From: Sulfuricella sp.
Lineage (GTDB): Bacteria > Pseudomonadota > Gammaproteobacteria > Burkholderiales > Sulfuricellaceae
Reading direction: 5' to 3'
Assembly (NCBI GenBank): GCA_019911785.1
Contig: JAIOJM010000110.1
Location: 1-12,481 of the forward strand
DNA: 12,481 nucleotides
The position numbers were made by a program, and so were the translations under genes. The stretch's first letter is position 1; the number at the start of each line of letters is the position of its first letter. The notes below the pieces were generated by a model. It did not search any database. It was not told the DNA's origin and saw nothing but the letters and a program-made list of their open reading frames with translations. This document shows, one piece after another, positions 6,396 through 12,481 of the stretch.

Positions 6396-7724
6396 CTATA
6401 TCGCGATCTCGATGCGCGTACCGAGGATCGTGGTACGGGGCGCATTGACTGCGCCGCCGGGATGCCAGATTGCTTGCAGAACGGGCTGTAACGCGAACCA
6501 CGGTGTAAGCGCCGCGCGCCAGGTAATTTCCAGCATCTCCTCGCCGGCTGCCGTATCGGTGCCCGCGGCCGCTTGAGCGGCACGGTATTTTGGTGCCAGA
6601 TGCGATCTCGTCCATCCGATTGCCAGCGCATCATTGAGTCGGCTGGCGATGGGCCCGCGCAAGCGCGCACCGATGTTCCACATCTTGTCGAAGGCGGTCG
6701 AGTTTCCATCCGAGGTGCTGTAGCGGGCGAAAGCGGTGAAATCGCGTCCCGCTGCGTCCAGGCCGAACAGAGTGCGCTCGGCGAGTAGGTAAGCTCCTTG
6801 CGAGCGAGTCTGCAGTGGATCGCCATTGGCATCGACATCGAACTGGTCGGGCACGTGGTTGCCGTAGCGCCAGAGGCCGACTGCATACTTGCTGGTTCCA
6901 CCGTATTTCTCGTGACCAACGAGCGCCGGAGTTTGCAGAATGTCTACCGGTTCTGTCGGCTCGAAAACATGACCGCGCTCTTCCGGTAACCATCCCATCT
7001 CGGCAATGGTGAAAGCACCATGACCGCTGGCGAAGCGGTTTGGTGTGAACGTCGGATGCGCAGGATCGCTGGCGGGAAAGCCATCGAGCAGGGCGCCCAT
7101 GGCGTAGAGCGTGCGATCCGCTGACAGCCACTTCGCGCGCAGGCCGAAGGACGAATGGTTGAATATCGAGGGTCCGTGCGTCAGCGCCAAGTCAGTCGGT
7201 GCGCCAAACGCGGGGTGGATTAGCAGGCTTGCCGATTCCATGGAGAAAAATTCGGAGTCGATCGGATACAAGCCAGCCAGCAGAGAGAATTGGTCGTCGA
7301 AGAAGTTCTGCTGCAACCAGGCGTGAAATAATGTAGTGGCAGGTACCGGCACCTCGATATTGCTGACTCCCATCAGGCTGCCGGTGTGCCGTGCATTGAT
7401 GCTGGCACCGCGATTGTCCAGCACATGCAAATAGGCCGTGGCGCCCTCCCAGCCAGCAGTCTTGGCGAGGTCTGCCTTCAGCCGCAGGTCGAGGTTGCTC
7501 ATGATGCCGCCACCCGGTGTTGCGCCACCGCGATGCCGCAAAGCGTCGATCTTCAGTGTTGCGTCCCACGCCCACCCGGCACGCCATGCGGCGCTGCGCT
7601 TACCGCCCCAGTCACCGGAGAGTGACATGCCAGCGTAATCGGGCGTTTCTTCCGTCTCGGCCGTTGCAGGCAGCGAAAACGCGGCGAGAAGCCCGAGGGC
7701 GAGAGCTGAAGTCCTTGTGACCAT
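6396..7724 (-). CDS. OprB-family (carbohydrate-selective type) outer membrane porin
   Basis: From the ATG at 7724 the product is 442 residues, beginning with a signal peptide (MVTRTSALALGLLAAFSLPATA, cleavage before ETEE). The mature N terminus carries LSGDWGGKRSA, the hallmark of the OprB porin family. Amphipathic beta-strand patterns follow throughout, with family-typical stretches such as LHAWLQQNFF-like and GLYPIDSEF, and a strand-like end (ILGTRIEIAI). A nine-residue longer start at 7751 exists, but it would blunt the signal peptide and has no ribosome binding site. OprB proteins form outer-membrane channels, classically for sugars, but many members have unknown substrates. It is the first gene of the leftward group that continues into SCO and PCu(A)C genes, 100 bp before the next gene, and diverges from the metal efflux operon. 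Whether it serves metal handling or something else is open. Confidence 0.88.
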   Translation of the reverse strand: MVTRTSALALGLLAAFSLPATAETEETPDYAGMSLSGDWGGKRSAAWRAGWAWDATLKIDALRHRGGATPGGGIMSNLDLRLKADLAKTAGWEGATAYLHVLDNRGASINARHTGSLMGVSNIEVPVPATTLFHAWLQQNFFDDQFSLLAGLYPIDSEFFSMESASLLIHPAFGAPTDLALTHGPSIFNHSSFGLRAKWLSADRTLYAMGALLDGFPASDPAHPTFTPNRFASGHGAFTIAEMGWLPEERGHVFEPTEPVDILQTPALVGHEKYGGTSKYAVGLWRYGNHVPDQFDVDANGDPLQTRSQGAYLLAERTLFGLDAAGRDFTAFARYSTSDGNSTAFDKMWNIGARLRGPIASRLNDALAIGWTRSHLAPKYRAAQAAAGTDTAAGEEMLEITWRAALTPWFALQPVLQAIWHPGGAVNAPRTTILGTRIEIAI

Positions 7725-7740
7725 CAATGTCCAGGTGAAC

Positions 7741-7758
7741 TGAATCAGCATATATTCA
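7741..7758. promoter_or_regulatory. Short inverted repeat in the porin leader
   Basis: TGAAT (7741-7745) and ATTCA (7754-7758) form a dyad with an 8-bp spacer, 17 bases upstream of the preferred porin ATG. It could be an operator half-site pair, but five-base arms in AT-rich DNA may be chance. Confidence 0.2.
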
Positions 7759-7800
7759 ACATGATTATTTTTGGCGGTTTTCCAAGTCTAGTGCCGCCTT

Positions 7801-7806
7801 ATTATA
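7801..7806 (-). promoter_or_regulatory. Possible -10 element of the porin gene promoter
   Basis: On the minus strand this reads a perfect TATAAT, 76 bases upstream of the porin ATG at 7724. No recognisable -35 hexamer is found 16-18 bases upstream (GCCTGA is the candidate), so the promoter may need an activator or this may be chance. Confidence 0.4.
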
Positions 7807-7847
7807 TCGTTATCACATGCCATTCAGGCGACGTGCGAGCCAAAAAA

Positions 7848-7876
7848 TTGCCGCTTGTGGAATTCGAGATTAGAAT
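7848..7876 (+). promoter_or_regulatory. Probable sigma-70 promoter of the metal efflux operon
   Basis: TTGCCG (7848-7853) and TAGAAT (7871-7876) are separated by 17 bp, the optimal spacing. Expected transcription would begin near 7883, almost at the GTG start (7885) of the His-rich protein, which would make that message leaderless or nearly so. Confidence 0.5.
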
Positions 7877-7884
7877 GCCTTCCC

Positions 7885-8271
7885 GTGAGAAAGAATACCA
7901 AAAAATACTGCCTGCTTCTGGTTCTGACGTTCCTGCAATGTCTGGTGCCGCTTTTGCATGCCCATGCCGGCGGCCTGCACGTTACATCCCATGCGCATGT
8001 TCATGCCGATGGACTGGAATTGTCGGCTTCCCATTCGGCGCATGTGCCGGAGCTCAAGGCCGATTCGAGCGACTCCCCCGTGGTGGGCGCCGTCAGTGAA
8101 TTCAGACGCGACTCCGCGTGCGACGGATTCACCGGGGCGCCGCCGGCCACCCCATGGCTGACTGTGCAGTATTCGACTTACGTTGTCGTTATCGCCTCAC
8201 CCTCTATACTTCCCCATATGCCCTTCCGGGCCGGGCCGCCTCCATCCCAGGCGCCCCCTGCGCTCGTTTAA
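7885..8271 (+). CDS. Small His-rich exported protein, CzcI-like
   Basis: From the GTG at 7885 the product is 128 residues with a textbook signal peptide: a basic MRKNTKK, a hydrophobic core (CLLLVLTFLQCLVPLL), then HAHAGG. The next 40 residues are rich in histidine (HVTSHAHVHADG and ASHSAH). The end is proline-rich with a second hydrophobic stretch (TYVVVIASPSILP) and a PPSQAPPALV terminus. This architecture and its place as the first gene before RND efflux genes match small CzcI-type proteins (DUF2946-like), thought to bind metal in the periplasm or modulate efflux. The likeness is by pattern, not by alignment. An upstream TTG at 7855 is in frame but would bury the signal peptide behind ten residues and overlap the -35/-10 region. 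No Shine-Dalgarno sequence precedes the GTG. The protein precedes the membrane-fusion gene by 89 bp. Confidence 0.7.
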   Translation: MRKNTKKYCLLLVLTFLQCLVPLLHAHAGGLHVTSHAHVHADGLELSASHSAHVPELKADSSDSPVVGAVSEFRRDSACDGFTGAPPATPWLTVQYSTYVVVIASPSILPHMPFRAGPPPSQAPPALV

Positions 8272-8348
8272 GCATCCCTTAAGGTAGCTGGTTCAAAATC
8301 TTTCTGTCGGTCTCGCTGGAGAAACGGCAGGAACTATTCGTATTTTTC

Positions 8349-8355
8349 AAGGAGA
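8349..8355 (+). promoter_or_regulatory. Strong ribosome binding site of the membrane-fusion gene
   Basis: AAGGAGA sits just ahead of the ATG at 8361 with ideal spacing. The 89-bp gap before this gene (8272-8360) otherwise shows no clear terminator or second promoter, so transcription from the His-rich gene probably continues. Confidence 0.8.
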
Positions 8356-8360
8356 CAGAT

Positions 8361-9476
8361 ATGCGGAAAGCGCAAGATTTGCGCACCGTCCTGGGGGCGT
8401 TGCTGTGTGGTTTTTTTGTCGCAGCACCGCTGTACGCCGGCGATGAAATCAAGCTGTCCCCGGCCCAGGCCAAGGCCATGGGCGTGGTTACCGCGCCGCT
8501 CGCCAGTTCAGTCACAGCGGCCGGAAAAGGCTTGCCGGCGAGGGTGGTGATACCTAACCATCAGTTGCACATCGTAGCCGCACCGCTCGCCGGGCTGGTG
8601 GAAACCCTGTCGGTGGCGCCCAATCAGGCGGTAATAAAGGGCCAGGTTCTGGCCCGTTTGCAAAGTCCGGGGCTGGTCGAGATTCAGCGCGGCTTCCTGC
8701 AGGCGGCGACCCAGGCGCAACTGGCGCGAGACTCCCTGAGCCGCGACGAAAAATTGTTCCAGGAAGGGATTATCGCCGAAAGCCGATACCTTGCCGCCAA
8801 GGGTCGTCAGGCCGAGGCCGTGGCGACATTGTCCGAGCGGCGCCAGGCGCTTGGTTTGGCGGGCCTGAGCGGAGCCGCGTTGCAGCGGCTGGAAAAAAGC
8901 CATGCCATGTCCGGCACCATCGAGATCACCGCGCCGGTCAACGGCGTGGCGCTTGAATTGATGGCGGTGCCGGGACAGCGCATCGAGGCTGCCTCGCCAC
9001 TGGTCAAGCTGGCGCAGATCGTGCCGCTGTGGCTGGAAATTCAGGCGCCGCTGGCGCAGATTGCCGGCCTGAAGGCGGGCACCGCGGTCAGCGTGCCGGC
9101 TTATCAGGCGAGCGGGAAAGTGACACAAATCGGTCGCGGCGTGGAGGAAGGCAGCCAGACCGTGACGGTGCGCGCCGAGATCCGTCAGGGTGCCGAGAAT
9201 CTGCGTCCGGGCCAGTTCGTCGAGGCCGTGCTGGCCGTCGACGGCAATGACAAGCACTGGCATGTGCCCAACAGCGCGCTGGTGCGGCTGCGCGATCAGG
9301 CCTATGTATTCGTGCAGACTGCGACGGGTTTTCTCGCCCGGCCGGTGAAGCTGGGCGGCGAGACTGCCGAGAGCAGCGTGGTGAGCGCGGAATTCAAGGG
9401 TGACGAGCACATCGCCGTGCGCGGCACAGCTTCGCTCAAGGCGATGTGGCAAGGGTTAGCGGCGGGAGGCGAATAA
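8361..9476 (+). CDS. RND efflux periplasmic adaptor (membrane fusion protein), CusB/CzcB family
   Basis: The 371-residue product starts with a signal peptide cleaved probably after Ala26 (PLYA|GD). The first half of the barrel-sandwich domain is near residues 70-100 (VAAPLAGLVETLSV). It is followed by a coiled-coil alpha-hairpin (about 105-170), the returning half (ITAPVNGVALEL, about 189-200), a beta-barrel (about 225-295) and a membrane-proximal domain to the end. This protein bridges the inner-membrane pump to an outer-membrane channel in the periplasm. It is shorter than CzcB and lacks an obvious extra N-terminal metal-binding domain or Met cluster. The stop overlaps the start of the pump gene by one base (TAATG), which indicates translational coupling. 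Family assignment is strong; metal specificity is not readable. Confidence 0.93.
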   Translation: MRKAQDLRTVLGALLCGFFVAAPLYAGDEIKLSPAQAKAMGVVTAPLASSVTAAGKGLPARVVIPNHQLHIVAAPLAGLVETLSVAPNQAVIKGQVLARLQSPGLVEIQRGFLQAATQAQLARDSLSRDEKLFQEGIIAESRYLAAKGRQAEAVATLSERRQALGLAGLSGAALQRLEKSHAMSGTIEITAPVNGVALELMAVPGQRIEAASPLVKLAQIVPLWLEIQAPLAQIAGLKAGTAVSVPAYQASGKVTQIGRGVEEGSQTVTVRAEIRQGAENLRPGQFVEAVLAVDGNDKHWHVPNSALVRLRDQAYVFVQTATGFLARPVKLGGETAESSVVSAEFKGDEHIAVRGTASLKAMWQGLAAGGE

Positions 9477-12400
9477 TGCTGACGCGGATAATCGAATTTG
9501 CCCTCACCCAGCGGCTGGCGGTGATCGTGACCACTCTGATACTGATCGGCGCTGGCGCGGTCGCCTTCAAGCAGTTGCCGATCGACGCTTTCCCCGACGT
9601 TTCCTCGACCCAGGTCAAGGTCATCATCAAGGCGCCGGGGATGACGCCGGAGGAGGTCGAATCGCGCATCGTGGCGCCGATCGAGGTGGAACTCCTGGGA
9701 ATCCCCTACAAGAAAATCCTGCGCTCGGTGTCGAAGTACGCCTTGACCGACATTACCATCGATTTCGAGGACGGCACCGACATTTACTGGGCACGCAACC
9801 AGGTGGCGGAGCGCCTCACCGGCGTGATGAAGGACCTGCCCGCCGGCGTCAGCGGCGGCCTGGCGCCGATCACCACCCCGCTGGGCGAGATGCTGATGTT
9901 CACCATCGAGGGCGGCGACCTCACCCCGCTGGAACGGCGCTCCCTGCTGGACTGGGTGATCCGTCCGGCGCTGCGTACCCTGCCTGGGGTGGCGGACGTC
10001 AACACCCTGGGCGGGTTTGTGCGCAGCTTCGAGGTGATGCCGGACAATGCCGCCTTGCAGGCGCGCGGCGTTTCGCTCGAACAGCTGCAAAAGGCGCTGG
10101 AGACCAACAACCGCAACGACGGCGCGGGCCGCCTCAAGGACGGCGAAGAAGTGCTGCTGGTGCGCAGCGAGGGGGCAATCAGGAACCTCGACGACCTGCG
10201 CGCCATCGTCGTCACCAGCCGCGATGGCCAGGTGGTGCGCGTGGGCGACGTGGCGACGGTGCGCTTCGGCCACCTCAGCCGCTACGGCTCCGTCACCAAG
10301 GACGGCAAGGGCGAGGCGGTGGAAGGACTGGTGCTGGGCTTGCGCGGCGCCAACGCACAGACCGTGGTGAACGGCGTCAAGGCGCGGCTGAAGGAGATCG
10401 CGCCGTCGCTCCCGCCCGGTGTCAAGACCGAGATTTTCTACGACCGCGGCAGCCTGGTGGAGCGTGCCGTCGGTACGGTTTCCAGGGCGCTGCTGGAAGC
10501 GATCGTGCTGGTGGTGATCCTGCTCCTGCTGTTCCTCGGCAACCTGCGCGCCGCCATCGTGGTGGCGGTGACGCTGCCGTTGGCGGCGCTGTTCACCTTC
10601 ATTCTGATGCGCCAGTTTGGCATGTCGGCCAACCTGATGAGCCTGGGCGGCCTCGCCATCGCGATCGGCATGCTGGTGGACGCCTCCGTGGTGGTGGTGG
10701 AGAACGTGGTTTCCCATCTCGCCCACGACCGCAGCGCGAAGAATATCCCGCACCTGCACGTGATCTACCGGTCGGTCAAGGAAGTGGTGATGCCGGTGGC
10801 CTCGGGCGTGGTGATCATCATCGTGGTGTTCCTGCCGCTGCTGACCTTGCAGGGTCTGGAAGGCAAGCTGTTCATCCCGGTGGCGCTGACCATCGTGTTC
10901 GCGCTGGCCGGCTCGCTGATCCTGTCGCTCACCGTGATTCCGGTGCTGGCGTCCTATATGTTGAAACAGGGTGGCCATGGCGACCCCTGGCTGGTGCGCA
11001 AGCTCACCGCGGTCTACATGCCCGCGCTCGACTGGGCGCTCAGGCACGGCAAGCTGGTGGCCATCGGTGCGGTGGCGGCGCTGGCCCTGACGGTGGCGGT
11101 GTATCCCCTGATCGGCAAGACCTTCATGCCGACGATGGACGAGGGCGATATCATCATCGGCATCGAGAAGCTGCCCTCGATCAACCTTCAGAACAGCTTC
11201 CAGCTCGACCTGAAAATCCAGCGCGCGATCATGGAAAAAGTGCCGGAGGTGAAGGGCATCGTCGCGCGGGTCGGATCGGACGAGCTTGGCCTCGATCCGA
11301 TGGGCTTCAACCAGACCGATACTTTCCTCATTCTCAAGCCGCGCGACCAGTGGCGCAAGCCGGACAAGGAGTGGCTCACCGACGAACTCAGGAAGGTGCT
11401 CAAGGACTTCCCCGGCGTCGCCCACAGCTTCACCCAGCCGATCGACATGCGGGTTTCGGAGATGGTCATCGGCGTGCGCGGCGACGTGGCGGTGAAGATT
11501 TTCGGCCCCGATCTTGCCACCCTCAACCAGCAGGCGGAAAAAGTCGAGACCGTGCTCAAGGGCGTCAAGGGCAGCGAGGACGTTTACCGGGTGATGAACG
11601 AGGGGGTGCAGTACCTGAAAATCGAGATCGACCGCCTGGCTGCCGGGCGCATGGGGCTGTCGGTGGACGAGATCGGCAACACCCTGCGCTCCCAGCTCGA
11701 AGGCCAGGTGCTGGGTGTGGTGCTGGAAGGCGTGCGGCGCACGCCGGTCTTGTTGCGTGGCAGCGATGCCGTGCGCGACATCCCGGCGGTGTTCGCCGAT
11801 TTGCGCCTGACCCTGCCTTCCGGCCAGAGCGTGCCGCTGGCGAGCGTGGCTCACCTCAAGCGGGTGGATGGCCCGGTCAAGATCGACCGCGAAAACTCGC
11901 AGCGCTACGCAGTGGTGCAAACCAACGTGCGTGGCCGCGACCTGGTCGGCTTCGTCGAAGAGGCGAAACAGGCGGTGGAGAAACAGGCACCGTCGCCGGC
12001 CGGCTACAGCCTCACCTGGGGCGGCCAGTTCGAGAACCAGCAGCGCGCCGCAGCGCGGCTCGCCATCGTGGTGCCCGTCGCCTTGGGCCTGATCCATCTG
12101 CTGTTGTTCGCTACTTTCGGTTCGATGCGCCAGGCGTGGCTGGTGTTCGCCAACATCCCCTTCGCCCTGATCGGGGGCGTGTGGGCGCTGTGGCTTTCGG
12201 GCGAATACCTGTCGGTGCCGGCGTCGGTCGGATTCATCGCCCTGCTCGGCATTGCGGTGCTCAACGGCGTGGTGATGGTGAGCTATTTCAACCAGCTGCG
12301 GGAGCAGGGGATGGACATCGCCTCCGTGGTGGTGGAAGGTGCCCGGCGGCGCCTGCGGCCGGTGATGATGACCGCCAGCATCACCGCCTTCGGCCTGGTT

Positions 12401-12481
12401 CCGCTGCTGTTCGCCAGCGGCCCCGGCTCGGAGATCCAGAAGCCGCTGGCGATCGTGGTGATCGGCGGACTGCTGAGTTCG
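9476..12481 (+). CDS. Heavy-metal RND efflux pump, CzcA/CusA family (3' end beyond window)
   Basis: The reading frame is open for 1002 codons to the window edge; relatives are about 1040-1060 residues, so the last TM helix and stop are missing. TM1 (about 14-31) is followed by a periplasmic porter domain starting with LPIDAFPDVSSTQVKV. The TM4 signature AIAIGMLVDASVVVVEN holds Asp402 and Glu409, the probable proton-relay residues. The second porter domain includes TMDEGD and QPIDMRVSEMV (near Met658), and the C-terminal membrane part has GFIALLGIAVLNG. The TM4 motif has Ala where CzcA has its first Asp, as in CusA. The porter and TM10-11 regions instead follow CzcA, without the CusA methionine triad or the CusA Glu/Lys pair, judged by eye. 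The pump expels metal cations using the proton gradient, but the ion is uncertain. Confidence 0.95.
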   Translation, partial: MLTRIIEFALTQRLAVIVTTLILIGAGAVAFKQLPIDAFPDVSSTQVKVIIKAPGMTPEEVESRIVAPIEVELLGIPYKKILRSVSKYALTDITIDFEDGTDIYWARNQVAERLTGVMKDLPAGVSGGLAPITTPLGEMLMFTIEGGDLTPLERRSLLDWVIRPALRTLPGVADVNTLGGFVRSFEVMPDNAALQARGVSLEQLQKALETNNRNDGAGRLKDGEEVLLVRSEGAIRNLDDLRAIVVTSRDGQVVRVGDVATVRFGHLSRYGSVTKDGKGEAVEGLVLGLRGANAQTVVNGVKARLKEIAPSLPPGVKTEIFYDRGSLVERAVGTVSRALLEAIVLVVILLLLFLGNLRAAIVVAVTLPLAALFTFILMRQFGMSANLMSLGGLAIAIGMLVDASVVVVENVVSHLAHDRSAKNIPHLHVIYRSVKEVVMPVASGVVIIIVVFLPLLTLQGLEGKLFIPVALTIVFALAGSLILSLTVIPVLASYMLKQGGHGDPWLVRKLTAVYMPALDWALRHGKLVAIGAVAALALTVAVYPLIGKTFMPTMDEGDIIIGIEKLPSINLQNSFQLDLKIQRAIMEKVPEVKGIVARVGSDELGLDPMGFNQTDTFLILKPRDQWRKPDKEWLTDELRKVLKDFPGVAHSFTQPIDMRVSEMVIGVRGDVAVKIFGPDLATLNQQAEKVETVLKGVKGSEDVYRVMNEGVQYLKIEIDRLAAGRMGLSVDEIGNTLRSQLEGQVLGVVLEGVRRTPVLLRGSDAVRDIPAVFADLRLTLPSGQSVPLASVAHLKRVDGPVKIDRENSQRYAVVQTNVRGRDLVGFVEEAKQAVEKQAPSPAGYSLTWGGQFENQQRAAARLAIVVPVALGLIHLLLFATFGSMRQAWLVFANIPFALIGGVWALWLSGEYLSVPASVGFIALLGIAVLNGVVMVSYFNQLREQGMDIASVVVEGARRRLRPVMMTASITAFGLVPLLFASGPGSEIQKPLAIVVIGGLLSS

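Noticed and set aside
7761..8099. 112-codon plus-strand frame overlapping the His-rich gene
   Set aside because: No signal peptide or domain; the alternative frame has a clear signal peptide and a better operon position.
8508..9452. 314-codon minus-strand frame opposite the adaptor gene
   Set aside because: Composition and position mark it as the antisense of the membrane-fusion protein gene.
9302..12097. Very long open frame (931 codons) on the minus strand opposite the RND pump, with many His residues
   Set aside because: It lies wholly opposite strongly coding sequence in GC-rich DNA; its His/Gln/Arg-rich composition is what antisense reading of such genes gives, and no domain is recognisable.

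Overview
The window looks like chromosomal DNA of a GC-rich, Gram-negative proteobacterium. Signal peptides, an outer-membrane porin, a periplasmic copper chaperone and a three-component RND efflux system all require a double membrane. Gene content and the style of the intergenic repeats suggest a betaproteobacterium (Gallionellales/Nitrosomonadales-like chemolithotrophs), but that placement is an inference from memory, not from a search. No rRNA, tRNA, CRISPR array, transposase or phage gene is visible. Eight genes are supported; the last runs off the right end.

Left third (1-3883, + strand): two tandem glycoside hydrolase family 57 genes of different subfamilies. The first is an amylase/pullulanase-like GH57 enzyme. 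The second is a 4-alpha-glucanotransferase/alpha-amylase-type enzyme with the catalytic Glu and Asp in place. Together they suggest cytoplasmic alpha-glucan (glycogen or maltodextrin) remodelling. A hairpin built of 9-bp units separates them.

Middle (3884-4684): a 243-bp gap filled largely by a second, unrelated inverted-repeat element, then a SlyD/SlpA-like FKBP prolyl isomerase gene (+). A GC-rich hairpin lies where this gene converges with the leftward genes.

Leftward group (4685-7724, - strand, transcribed right to left): an OprB-like porin, a membrane-anchored conserved protein of unknown function, an SCO1/SenC protein and a PCu(A)C copper chaperone. The last three are tightly packed and fit copper delivery to the Cu(A) centre of cytochrome c oxidase; the porin is about 100 bp upstream and its membership is less certain.

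Right third (7885-12481, + strand): a small His-rich CzcI-like exported protein, an RND membrane-fusion protein and a CzcA/CusA-family RND pump (first 1002 codons only). This is a heavy-metal efflux operon diverging from the porin across a 160-bp promoter region. No outer-membrane factor gene is visible. The right half therefore joins copper handling for respiration to metal efflux, back to back. I found no clearly new system. The most interesting items are the three different intergenic inverted repeats, the mixed signature of the RND pump, the short His-rich protein with a possibly leaderless start, and the uncharacterised membrane protein beside SCO.
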